Below, piece after piece: positions 20,141-30,093 of a DNA stretch of 54,656 nucleotides (the first letter of the stretch is position 1; each line of letters opens with the position of its first letter). The notes below the pieces were generated by a model. That model did not search any database and had not been told where the DNA came from. It saw nothing but the letters and a program-made list of their open reading frames with translations. Origin of the DNA: Chara braunii (Eukaryota; Streptophyta; Charophyceae; Charales; Characeae). The stretch covers positions 3,293,174-3,347,829 of the forward strand of contig BFEA01000053.1 in assembly GCA_003427395.1 (NCBI GenBank). The letters are read 5' to 3'. Position numbers and translations under genes: made by a program.

Positions 20141-21330
20141 CAAGTAAGAATGTGTCCTACACATGGGATGGGGAGTGCACAACAACCTTCCAAGCATTGA
20201 AGGAGGCTTTGGTGAGTCATCCGGTGCTCCGCATTGCAGATCCCAAACTTACATTCGTAGTAACTACAGATGCAAGCTTGTATGGGATTGTTGCAGTGCT
20301 GCAGCGAGATGACGACGATGGCTTACGTCCGCTTGAGTATTACAGCAAACACATGCCCAGTCACAAGGTAGCTGCTTCCACTTACATGCGAGAACTCTAT
20401 GCCTTGAGAGAGGCACTAGATCATTGGAAACACTACCTCTTGGGTCGCCATTTCAAGGTGTTCTCATACCACGAGACCTTGAAATGGATTCAGACACAGA
20501 TTAATCCATCAACCACATTGACCCGCTGGCTGCATGAAATTGATGTGTATGATTTTGAACTTAAGCACAAGAAAGGTTGTTACAATCTCGTTGCGGATGC
20601 GTTGTCTCGCCATCCTGAGTACATGACTTGTCTGGTGGGTTCCTATGATTTTCGCAAGAATTTGAGGGAGGAACTCATTGAGCATACAGCCAAGGATCCG
20701 GAACTCAGTCTCATCCTTGAGCAGATTCGGGTTGACCCTAGCAGTGAGCCTAATTTCCATGAATGTAAGGGCATACTTTTCCGACGGTGCGGGAAACACG
20801 ACCGACTGTGTGTACCCAACCATAAGCCAATCCTTACTCACTTCTTGGACTTGGCTCATGGCCGGAGTGGACACTTCGGTTTTGAGAAGACATACGAAAG
20901 TCTGCTGCAAAAGTTTGTATGGCCTGGAATGAAGGGAATGGCACGAAAGTTTGTGGAGGAGTGTGAAGTTTGTCAACGCATCAAACCATCTCAGCAGAAA
21001 CCCTACGGACTGTTGCATCCTCTCCCTATTCCTGATGGCCCGGGTGAGTCTCTTTCCATCGACTTCACGGACATGGGAAAGAAGAGTAGAAATGAATATT
21101 CGCAAGTAATGGTGATAGTTGACCGCTTTTCAAAGTTTTTGAATCTCATCCCATTACCACCTCATGCCCCAACTGACCTTGTGATCAAAGAATTTCACAA
21201 GAGATACATTTTACAGTATGGGCCCCCGAAAACTCTTGTGAGTGACCGGGACACTAGGTTCATAAGTGCAGAATGGAAGGACTTCACCTCCCAGGTCTAT
21301 GACATGAAACTCAAGATGACATTTGGTTGA
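20041..21330 (+). pseudogene. pol: Ty3-young RNase H and integrase core
   Basis: The frame begins with the thumb/tether RT-RNase H region (ELRSFLGLASYYRKF). It then shows RNase H, with TTDASLYG (first Asp), YMRELYALREAL (Glu) and FSYHETLKW. In the last, TAC (Tyr) at 20467-20469 stands where the family has Asp, so a catalytic acid is lost. Integrase follows, with a zinc-binding HGRSGH...CEVC motif at 20858-20975. The catalytic core has SIDFTDMG (first Asp) and VSDRDTRFISAEW (second Asp). TGA at 21328-21330 truncates it before the catalytic Glu. Integrase would insert the cDNA into chromatin. Neither enzyme can be functional here. Confidence 0.9.
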
Positions 21331-22217
21331 CATCTCGAAGCCAATGGACTCCTCGAGGAGATCAACCAGCCTGTGATCCTGCTTCTTCGAGGCTTAATTG
21401 TGCCTGATCAGAACTCTTGGGATGAGGAATTGTCGATCGTGCAAGGGTTGTACAACAACTCTATCCACTCCTCCACCGGATGACGCCTAACCGGCTGCAT
21501 CTTGGATGGAAAATCCGCAATCCTCTATCTTATTTGTTCCCTGAACAACTGCCTGGCCTAACACCTGGCCAGCCAGGCTACAGCGCTAAGTATGATCGTT
21601 TGCTGAAAGTTGTTGTCGCAACTATGGAGAAGCGACGCACTGCCATGACTAAACATGCGAACAAAAAGCGCTAGCCTGATCCTTTCACAATGGAAGCTAT
21701 GTTTGGGTCAAGATGTCTGAGTTTTCTGAAGAAGAAAGCGTATCACGAAAGCTTCTTCCCTCAGTACTACGGTCCATGGAAGGTGCCGAACCGAGTAGGC
21801 AATGATTCCTTTGGTCCTTCCTACACGATCGACGTGCCTGCTCGTCTGCGCACATATCCAGTCTTTCACGCGTCGAAGTTGTCTTCGTATGAACCACCTG
21901 AAACATTTTCGTATCGAGAATCGATGATTCCTCGCGCAATCAATGGCGGTCATGAGGTAGATAGAATTGTTGAGCATAGTGGAAAGGGGAGAAACAGACC
22001 GTACAAAGTACATTTGCTTTACCACCCGTTGAATGACTTCTACTGGATTGCTAAGAAAGACTTGCTGCAGAGTGCTCCGCGAGTCGTCAACGCATATGAA
22101 CGATTGATTAGCTCTGAACAGCAATCGAAATTCACTGCTACACTCACCCCTACGGAACACACCCGATCTCTCTTTGCCATCTACGCTTACGATGCACTAT
22201 GCAAGGACTCTAATTGA
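21331..22217 (+). pseudogene. pol: Ty3-young integrase C-terminus with chromodomain-like end
   Basis: After the TGA the same frame continues with LEANGLLEEINQ, which holds the third catalytic Glu of the D,D-35-E triad. A one-base loss near 21479 shifts frame into MTPNRLHLGW. TAG at 21672-21674 breaks the basic linker. The end, 21690-22217, has the GPWKV...YTIDVPARLRTYPVFHASKL module typical of Ty3 integrase tails. A chromodomain-like stretch follows at about 21943-22100 (GGHEVDRIVEH ... YKVHLLYHPLNDFYWIAKKDLL). The aromatic cage Trp after the strand is partly replaced. Such modules guide integration to particular chromatin. Confidence 0.8.
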
Positions 22218-22245
22218 GTTACTCGCTTGAAGGGACCTCGCTCTT

Positions 22246-22258
22246 GAGGGGGGGGTAG
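22246..22258 (+). promoter_or_regulatory. Ty3-young polypurine tract
   Basis: GAGGGGGGGGTAG lies directly against the 3' LTR start TGTAATGAC. The run of eight G after GA primes plus-strand synthesis in this family. The corresponding site next to the third LTR (53070-53087, reverse strand) keeps the G run and the flanking GG(A/T)CCTC(G/A)CTCTT(G/A)A context. Confidence 0.85.
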
Positions 22259-23613
22259 TGTAATGACAGGTCAAAACACAGACTGAGAACACTGCTGATT
22301 TCTGAAGTTCTGCCGATGGAATGGATGCCTTGCTGAGATTCCCGCATTCTGCTGTGTTTTCTAAGTCTGTCTGTGTGTGCGCTCTTGTGACCTGCGTGCC
22401 TGTCTGAGTGCTTGTCGGTATGAGTGTGTGTGTGACCTGCAAGGGTACTTGCTTGTTTGGTGGGCCGGTACTTACCTGTGGCCGTGGCATTGAGTGTTGC
22501 AGCAGGGAAAACACTCAAGTAGCGGAGCGAGGGGCTGCGATGCTTAGAGCAGCGGAAAAACACTCAGGTAGCAGGTAGGCCAGTACCGCACCCAGTAGTG
22601 GTAGATGTGCCGGGTACTCGAGGCCAAGGAGAAAAAGACAAAGTTGGCATTTTTAGAGGCCCAGCAGNNGTAGGCTAGGTCTAGGCGGGTACCAGTCCAT
22701 CCAGTCTGAGTCTAGAGCCTGTACGGGCAATATCAGAGTCTGCAATGATGTTTCCCTCTGAAAGGGAGGAGGTACCGGTTGCTTGGGAGGCCAAGCGGCC
22801 TGGAAGTCACCGCCCAAGAGGCCAGCAGACCACTATATCAAGAGGCTGAGGCAAGAGCTTAGCCTCATTCTTCAGTGTGCAAGTTCGGCGACACGCTGCT
22901 GGAGTGTTGGCTGGAGTGGCGCTGGGTACTACAACGCTGCTGGGAGGAAGAAGCCGGGAGCTTCCACCTTGGCTATGATGGAGCTCTACCGGAAGGAGGA
23001 GGAGGGAGAAGGGGACCAAGGAGGAGAGTGGTGGGGTACTCACCTGGCTATGGCAGACACCATCTTCATCACCTTGTTAGGCGCTGCATCTGGAAGGGCC
23101 CAGTGGGGGTAGTGCCGCATCAAGGAAGCTCGGGGCAGAGTCAGGCATGGCGGTTGAGTGGGCAGCGGCATAGTTGCATGGTGATGACCTTGAAGTGGGG
23201 CAGCGACGTAGCTGCTTTGGGTTGTCCTTTGGACAGGAGGCTGAAGCCTCAGTAGTCCTCCATAGCCTCGGCCTGTATGTAGAAGAAGAGGAAGGGTGGC
23301 CATGGCTATGGTGGACCTCATGTTGTGCCTGCAGTAGAAGTGGGATTCGGACATTCATTCTGGTTCAGTCATTCAACATTATTATTGCTATTTCTTGTTT
23401 GAATAAGAGGGGGGGAGATAATGAGGAAGAAATTGGTTAGCGAAGAAGAAGAGCCTTGTCATTGGTCTATCCTAGAGTACATCATCTTCTTCTTCTTTCT
23501 TACTTCTTCTTTTTTCCCTCTCTTTCCTCTCAAGTTCATTCATTCTTTTTGCAATTGGATGGCATTGTACTTTTAGATGACCGTATACTTCGAAATTGGC
23601 CAGGATCGTAACA
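22259..23613 (+). repeat. Ty3-young 3' LTR (1355 bp)
   Basis: This LTR is colinear with the 5' LTR from TGTAATGACAGG to GGATCGTAACA. Differences are scattered substitutions and small indels. For example, the first 70 bases carry about five differences, and the CCCGTAGGG segment of the 5' LTR is shortened near 22463. Two undetermined bases (N) are at 22668-22669. The polyadenylation site would lie inside. No genes are encoded here. Confidence 0.92.
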
Positions 23614-24340
23614 ATAGCAAAAATCTGGACAGTTGATCATATTTCGTGGAATGACAAACCAACTAAGTATGCATAGAAAGAAGAGGTAGAGGTGATGAAA
23701 TACTTAGATAAGAAGATTGCCTCAAATTTTGTTGAACCTGTTGATGGACCGTATGCTAATCACTGGTTTTGCTTTTGGAAACCAGGAGGTGGTATGAGAT
23801 GCATACAGAATCTTCAGAAGCTCAACTCCGTAACAGTACGTGATGCAGTTAGCCTCCCTAATGCTGACCTCCTTTCTGAATCCTTTGTTGGTCGATCCAT
23901 TTATTTTTTAATTGATTTATATTCTGACTATGACCAGTTCCCCATTGATCCCACTAGTCGGCCAATGACTGCTATGCACACGCCAAGGGGGTTCATTCAG
24001 ATGTGCGTGGTACCTCAAGGTTGGACCAATGGTGTGGCAGTGGTTCAAAGGGATATGATCCAAATCATGCAGGATATTTCCCTTGAGATAACCAACCCCT
24101 ATATTAATGATAACCATGTGAAAAAACCCATAGTAAGAGACGAGACTTTGATTGCTGATGGGGTCAAGAAGTTTGTCTAGGAACATGTTGAAGAGGTAAA
24201 GTTGGTCCTAGAAAGACTTCAGAAATATAATCTGACTGCGAGTCGGCCAAAGTCCCTTCACTTTCAAACACAAATAATCATCCTACGCTTTAAATGTTTC
24301 TCCAAGGGTAGGAGTCCTAACCCTGCCCCTCAAGAGAAGT
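23614..24340 (+). pseudogene. pol: Ty3-old reverse transcriptase
   Basis: The sequence resumes the interrupted Ty3-old frame. After a TAG at about 23674-23676, RT motifs follow. They are KKIASNFVEPVDGPYANHWF, KPGGGMRCIQNLQKLN, a YFLIDLYSDYDQFPID block (the D-x-x-S-x-Y/F-Q segment), and VVPQGWTNGVAVVQRDM. The catalytic box reads NPYINDN: YIND at 24100-24111 where YxDD is expected, so the first catalytic Asp is Asn (AAT at 24106-24108). TAG at 24178-24180 interrupts the thumb. The QGWTN and EERGRLD (14,110) motifs mark a Ty3 class different from Ty3-young. It is inactive. Confidence 0.8.
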
Positions 24341-24930
24341 TTTTTGGGCATCTGTAGATTCTGGAGGATTTTTATTCATCATTTTGTTACCCTTGCGGAG
24401 CCTCTACGAGAGATCGTAAGGCAGGGGGCTGACTTATCCTGGATAGCGAAACGACAAATTGTCGCAGAAGCTTTACAAGAAAAATTAAAGGATAGAGGTG
24501 TAGTGCTGGGGGTGTCTTTTTATGATGATGAAGAGGGAAAACCCTTCATCATCGAGGTAGATGGAGGAGCAGAGCTCTTGGTGGTGTACTTATCCAAAAA
24601 GATGAGAATGGGAAAAAAACCTTCAAGGTTTGAAAGCAGGACTTTTAACTCTATAGAGAGAGACGACACCCAATTCAAGAAAAAGTTATTGATAATCATC
24701 CATTATCTCAAGTGCTTTATGCATTACGTGCTAAGAAGGAGATTCGTCCTGAGGACTGATGCATCTGTTGTAATTGAAGCTATTAAAAAGCATCAACAAG
24801 TAGATCGAGCAGTAAGCAGGTGGATTGCCTTCATCTAGATTTCTGATTTTAAACTGGAAAAAAAAATCATTTAGAAAAACCGAGCAGATGGCCTAAGCCG
24901 AATTGAATGGAGAAAAAACGAAGATGAAGA
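24341..24930 (+). pseudogene. pol: Ty3-old RNase H
   Basis: A tether region with the CRFWRIFIHHF motif (24350, comparable to YYRKFI) is followed by RNase H signatures. IIEVDGGAELLVVYLSKK holds the first Asp. A block TQFKKKLLII stands where the family has QFKKEVLAI, so the catalytic Glu appears to be Lys. LRTDASVVIEAIKKH holds the last Asp. A stop at 24836-24838 precedes a recognisable NRADGLSRIEW end motif. Dead copy. Confidence 0.7.
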
Positions 24931-25039
24931 CCTTGATGGGATGATTGAAGAATCTGCTTATGTTGATAACTTCCTGAATAAGGAGGATGATAAAGATTAT
25001 AAGGTTTTAATTTCCTATAAGTGAAGCTTATGGCCTGAA

Positions 25040-25463
25040 GAAAGAGACAGTTAGGGAGAAATCCCTGATGCCTATATTTACGAATCTATTTTTGAGAAAG
25101 AAGGAGAGAAAGAACAAAATGACTGGTACGCCAGAGTCAGCGCGGCAGCTGTTGCTGTCCATAAAATGGGGAAAAGTTTTGGATCAAAAAATAAAGAAGA
25201 GGTTGAAAAGAAAAAAAAAGAGATTTCATTCATTTTTAAAGAATATGATGGAAATTACCAAGAGATTCGAAAGAAGATGGAAAGAGAACATATAAAGGAA
25301 TATTACTGCGAAAACTCAAGGAAGAAGTTCATACTAAAGAGAGGTCACCTCTTTGTGGATGACAAGGGAGGATTGCCTCCATTATGGTGGTCTGTGAGAA
25401 AGAAAGACAGCCAAAAATAATTGCTGCTCTACACGAGGGGGTTGCTGGTGGTCATAGAGAGAA
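25040..25463 (+). pseudogene. pol: Ty3-old integrase, N-terminal remnant
   Basis: Frames here carry long Lys-rich helices and then KFILKRGHLFVDDKGGLPP and, in another frame, IIAALHEGVAGGHREK. The latter is the His-x-Gly-x-x-Gly-His start of the integrase zinc-binding domain. Homology stops right there, at about 25463. The Cys pair, catalytic core and any 3' LTR are missing, so Ty3-old is truncated at this point. Confidence 0.6.
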
Positions 25464-25859
25464 AGTCTGACTAGCATAAAGAAGTTCAGCTTAACTTGAC
25501 TAGAGAGTTGTCGGTAGAAGGACTTTGTGTCTTCTGACTGAGTTGTTGTCCAAGAGAGCTATCAAGAAGATAGGCATAAAGAAGTTCAGCCTTGTTTGAC
25601 CAGAGAGTTGTCAACAGGGGGACTTTAAGTTTCTTGACTAGGTTGCCTATCTTCTGTCTCAGATGAGGGAAGGGACCTCTCTGGGCTCAGTATACACTTC
25701 CTTGAGGCAGACGGGAGGTCTCTTGAGAGTATTCCAAGATGAGGGAAGGGACCTCTCTGGGAACAACACTTTNNNNNNNNNNNNNNNNNNNNNNNNNNNN
25801 NNNNNNNNNNNNNNNNNNNNNNNNNNNNNNNNNNNNNNNNNNNNNNNNNNNNNNNNNNN
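25464..25859. repeat. Short direct duplications and N gap
   Basis: Two copies of a roughly 100-bp unit start GCATAAAGAAGTTCAGC at 25474 and 25574. Another duplicated block, ATGAGGGAAGGGACCTCTCTGG, is at 25662 and 25740. Bases 25773-25859 are 87 Ns. The duplicated flanks suggest a tandem array that the assembly could not resolve. No gene is present. Confidence 0.7.
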
Positions 25860-26559
25860 AGCACCTGGGGAGGGCTCCATCTATTGGTGGGGAGCAGCAC
25901 CTGCTGGAAACCGGGTCCAGCGTCCCTTACATAGACAAATTCAAATCACATCATATCTCCATCAGAAAAGTGTGGTACGAGTATATTATATTATAATATT
26001 CAATTAGATCTACAAATAGAATTAGATTCAAAAAAAGAATATGCCAGCATTGATTACCCTGGGGTCCAAGGGATTGACTGGGCAGGAGGTTGGGAGGGGG
26101 GGGCCTCTTCACCCTGCACCTGGCGCCAGATATCTACTCTCTCTTCCTGGCTCCCCCCACTTCCAAATTCTGAAAAGCAACACTGTTGGGCGGGTCCACC
26201 GTCCCGTCCAGTTTCCTTACCAAGTATCTGAACTGTTAGCGGGGAGCAGCACCTGCTGGAAACCGGGTCCAATGTCCCTTACATAGGCAAAATTCAAAAC
26301 ACATCGAATCTCATCAGAAACGTGTGGTACAATCCTGCTAGCCCCCTTACATAGACAAAGTTCAGAACACATCGGATCTCATCAGACAAGTGGGGTATAA
26401 TCCTGCCAACCACCTGCACCCGGCGCCAAATATCTGCTCTCCTTCCTGGTTCCCCCCACTTCCAGATTCTGAAAGCAACCCTGCTGGGCAGGTCTGCCGC
26501 CCCGTCCAATTTCCTTCCCAAGTGTCTGTCTCAGAAGATCATGCTCCCTCCTTCCCTCC
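25860..26559 (-). repeat. LINE-A 3' UTR with internal tandem duplication
   Basis: The stretch matches the LINE-B 3' UTR (31187-31566), sharing GGGAGCAGCACCTGCTGGAAA and CCAGCATTGATTACCCT. In LINE-A parts are present twice. The block GGCGCCA(G/A)ATATCT...AAGT(A/G)TCTG occurs at 26117-26232 and 26416-26527, about 299 bp apart. The GCAGCACCTGCTGG block occurs at 25888 and 26246. An AT-rich insert (25985-26040) disturbs the left end. The frames seen here are not genes. Confidence 0.75.
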
Positions 26560-27970
26560 CTTACCGATATATTCTCCCTTTTGTTCTTAAACGTCGACGT
26601 CTGTTCATGCCGCTCCGTACCATTGCATGTCCACCATTGCCAGCTGGTGGGGTGGGAAGAGGTTGGGGAAGTCTGTGGGAGGTCGGAGAGGGATCCGCTG
26701 GTCAATCTTGGTCCAATCTTTAAAGCGTATGTAGTAATTTCTTTGAAAATCATCCCGTTCCTGCCCCTGTGCTTGTCCCCCTTCCCAGCGGATACATGCC
26801 ATCCATCCCCCTTGGTCGTTGCCCAACCAGTCCTCTGCAAATTGATTTATTGCTTGTTTGACATCTTCATTCCGGTGGTATAAGTCCAATTGGCTTTTGA
26901 CTTTCTGCCACCGAGTGAGGAGTTCTTGGTTAATAAATTGTCCAGTCCCATGGCCAGGTGGCTCCAGTGTCCAAAAGGCTCCATATCCTATCCCACCACC
27001 GCCATGTCAGTACCGCTCCTGGGCACTGTAGGAAAATATGTTCGATCGTTTTCGTGATCTTTCGAGAGGGGAAGGCGGTGTGACAGGATTTGCACCATGG
27101 CAACTCCAAGCCTCTATGCTCGAGGTGTGTGCGGTCGACCAGCCAATTATTTGTTCGGGAGGCAGCGATGTTCTATCTGCCATTGTAGTGAGGCGAACTT
27201 CGCCGGTTTAGATTTCATAGTTGTAAACCATCTGATAGGACGAAGAGAGTCTCTTCCGACATTGAGTTGGGTTTGCCATCAGGCCCTCACCACGTCCCTC
27301 ACATTCACTTTCGGGCGCAGTAGCCGGTATGTATCTTTTATAGAGGCTGAACAGCTGTTTGTTTGACGTGACCGACGGTCGATGTTTGGGCCTCTAGTGC
27401 CATTCCATCGGATCGAGGGGGAGTTCTTCCAGAGGTGTTTCTGGTTGAAAGGCGACCCATAGGTCCTTCGACTTCATCACGCGAATTTTGTGCACCTCCA
27501 CATTCTTACACTACCTCACCACCTTCGGGGTGTACTTAGAAAGGACATTGTCCTTCACTTTGTGGAGGAGGCTGACCAGGGATTCATCAGCCCGTACTTC
27601 CACCACACAGCCCACACTCTCAGTCTCTCTCGGGATCACAACCCAGTCCCCTTCTATCAGTCGAGGCCCCTTACGCAAAATGCGGGCCCAATCAAGAGGG
27701 ACCGCAAAAATCAGTTCATCCAGGTTTCTCTCAATATCATGACAATACCTCAGGGTGACCCTCAATTGCAGTGCTGTTTTCCAGTTTTTGTTCTCTAGGT
27801 CGCATAGATCCTTTATCCTGACTATACCTTTTTTAACCCAGCTATTCCATGGGGAATTAGAGCTGCGGTACACCCTCCCGTTTCCATCAGTGATGTTTCT
27901 ATTGCCGAAGAGGGGTTGTCGCATCACCTCTTCCCAGGTGGTTGGCAGGGTTTTATATGGCAACGGCAAC
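26560..27970 (-). pseudogene. LINE-A ORF2, C-terminal part
   Basis: Minus-strand frames carry the region after RT. First is WKTALQLRVTLRYCH and a conserved ILRKGPRLIEGDWVV stretch (27969-27511). The zinc-binding module zf-RVT follows, with WCKSCHTAFPS...IEHIFLQCPGA (about 27100-26990). The terminal domain holds QFAEDWLG, GGWMACIRW and PHQLAMVDMQWYG, ending near 26605. Compared with LINE-B, roughly 165 bp are missing at about 26945, between WPWDW and the QxLxxxWQK helix. Several stops and frame changes break it. The role is presumably nucleic-acid binding during target-primed reverse transcription. Confidence 0.75.
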
Positions 27971-27999
27971 TGACGCCAGGCTTTAAGAATCCGGGGTCA

Positions 28000-30093
28000 G
28001 AAGTCATCCCTACGCAGGTCGCTTCTTGCGGCGTCCCGGCCTGAACCCTTGATGGTGTGGGAGCACCGCGGTATAGACCAATAGCGGTCTTCCAACCAAG
28101 TCCAGGGGTACACACTTTGCGGAGCCTGCGGGGCTAATCGGGCGATCTGTTCCGCGGCAAGGGAGGTCCATGGTAAGTCCGGTGTGAACAGCATTCTCCT
28201 CACCCATTGTATCCGCAAGGCCGTGACCTGGATGTCGGGGTCAAGGATCCCCAGACCCCTTTTGTCCTTGGGCCGGATCACCGAGGACCAGGCCACCCGG
28301 CTAGCGACATTTGGCAACTGGTTGTTTCCTCTCCACAACAGGGCGGTTGCTTGCCTTTTAAGGGATTTAACTGCTTCCATGCTCAGGGCCCAAATTGTGG
28401 ACTTGTACCAGAGAGCTGCCAACACCGAGTTGTTAATTGCAAGCGCCCTGCCAATTAGCGATGTATGTTTGTCGTTCCATTGCATTCATTTCTGCAATGC
28501 CGGTTTCAGGACCCAGTCATCGTTCGATGCTGGTCGTCCCTGCGCCGTCAGCATTATTCCCAAGACTCTGACCGGGGCCTCCTCTGGTAGCCATTTAACC
28601 TGTGGCAGCTCCGGGGGGCATGCCCCTTGATGGTGGATCCACCACCCCAGCGTTTTGTTGCCCCAATTAACGGTCATGTCTGAGACAGCCGTGAACCTTT
28701 CCAACAACTTCCTTATTTCTTCCATGTTCTCAGAGGTGGCGTCCACCATAATAGTCAAGTCATCCACGAACATTGAACAGATGGGGATCGCCTCTTTGGG
28801 GATAACCGAGATTTGTAGTTTAGTTAGATCTTGGTGGGCCTGGAGGTTTGCCGCCAATGCCTCCATCACAATGATGAAGAGGAAGGGGGCCAAGGGGTCT
28901 CCTTGGCGCACCAACCGCTGTAACGAGATTGTCGGTGCTAGAAGGCCATTGACCTGAACTGATGTAGTAGCGTTGTGGTGCAAGATCTGGATCCAGCGCC
29001 GAAAGGCCGGGCCGATATTCATTTTGTGCATGCATTTATCCAGAAACAGCCAATCCACGGGGTCGTATGCTTTTTCAAAGTCGATGAAGACTATGGCTGC
29101 ATTTTGTTTGTCTTGTCTAGACAACTTGAGAAGTCCATTAACTAGCAAAATATTATCTTGGATTTGACGCCCCTTGACAAACCCCGTTTGTGTCAGATGA
29201 ATAAGGTCCTCCAGGACTGGGATCAGGCGGTTTGCCAGTGCTTTCGCCAGCATTTTATTGACGACCGTGAGTAAGGTTATCGGGCGGTAGTTTCTAATAT
29301 CCATTCTCTCCCCTTTTTTGTGCAACAAGGTGAGAACCCCTTGTCCTACCAGTTCGCCCATGTGGCCTGACTCCCACACCTGATGGTAAAAATTTATGAG
29401 ATCCGAGGCCATTTGGCTCCAGAATGTCTTCCAGAATTCTTTCGGGAGCCCGTCCACCCCCGGAGTTTTTTCCTCTTCCATTTGCATTAAAGCCGTCCAG
29501 ATTTCTGCCTGTGACAGCGGGCGGTCAAGTTGGTCCCTTTGTGAAGGGGTCAAGGTTTTTGTCATCGGGTTTAGGAAGTCTGCGATCTCTGCCTCTCTGG
29601 CCGCCCCCTCCTTTTGCGCGCACCTTGAGGTGAACAGGTCTTTAAAGAAGTTCCTCGCAATTTTCATGCATTGGGCGGTGGAGGTGACCACCTCCCTGTC
29701 GGTTGACGGTGGGTCATATACTGCTTCTATGACGGTCCTTCGGGAGCACGCCCGGGCCATACTGAAAAACTTCTTGTCCATTGACTCTTCCGTCTGGTGA
29801 TGGGTCAACCGCCCCCTGATGCGTGTGCCTTCCCATCGATGTATAGCGAAGTTGTGGAGTTGTTGTTGCAGGGAGTGCAATTGCGAATCGTGTGTGTGTA
29901 TTTGCGATGGTGTGTGCGAGCCCTTTGAAGAGGTCTGTTGTTCAAGTTGGTGATATTGGTGATGTATTTCCATTTCCTGTCGGTTTCTACGGATTGCCAG
30001 AATCTGAGAGTATTCTTTGCATTTTTTACCTAAGTAAAACAAGCCATTGTTTTGTCTGACTCCTGCTGAAAGTGTTGTTTTTGGTTCCGCCAA
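28000..30093 (-). pseudogene. LINE-A ORF2, reverse transcriptase
   Basis: This long frame (535 codons from 30093 to 28486) continues, after a TGA at 28486-28488, to about 28000. Motifs in order are MDKKFFSMAR, EEEKTPGVDGLPKEFW, YRPITLLTVVNKMLAKALANRL, QTGFVKGRQIQDN, VFIDFEKAYDPVDW, LQRLVRQGDPLAPFLF and the catalytic box FVDDLTIM (28759-28770; family consensus FADD). A maturase-like thumb with VNWGNKT follows, then the WKDKH..ALAINNSVLAALWYKS block typical of plant LINEs. It would copy LINE RNA at a nicked chromosomal target. Apart from the TGA, the RT domain itself is open. Confidence 0.9.

Larger units (their letters stand above)
14160..23613 (+). mobile_element. Ty3-young: complete Ty3/gypsy LTR retrotransposon, non-functional
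   Basis: A 9.45-kb element has two LTRs, an initiator-Met primer site, gag, protease, RT, RNase H, integrase with a C-terminal chromodomain-like region, a polypurine tract and a 4-bp target duplication. The gene order PR-RT-RH-IN is that of Ty3/gypsy (Metaviridae), and the chromodomain-like end suggests the chromovirus branch. It is dead through several frameshifts, a TGA and a TAG in the integrase region and a lost RNase H catalytic Asp. LTR differences of several percent by eye indicate it is not a recent insertion. Confidence 0.93.

Noticed and set aside
25166-25295. Lys-rich frame that could pass as a nuclear basic protein
   Set aside because: Position between RNase H and integrase of Ty3-old and the downstream HEGVAGGH motif make it the decayed polyprotein linker.
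28184-28630. Plus-strand frames over LINE-A (for example 28184-28630 and 29396-29800)
   Set aside because: They are antisense shadows of the LINE-A reverse transcriptase, whose minus-strand motifs are unambiguous.
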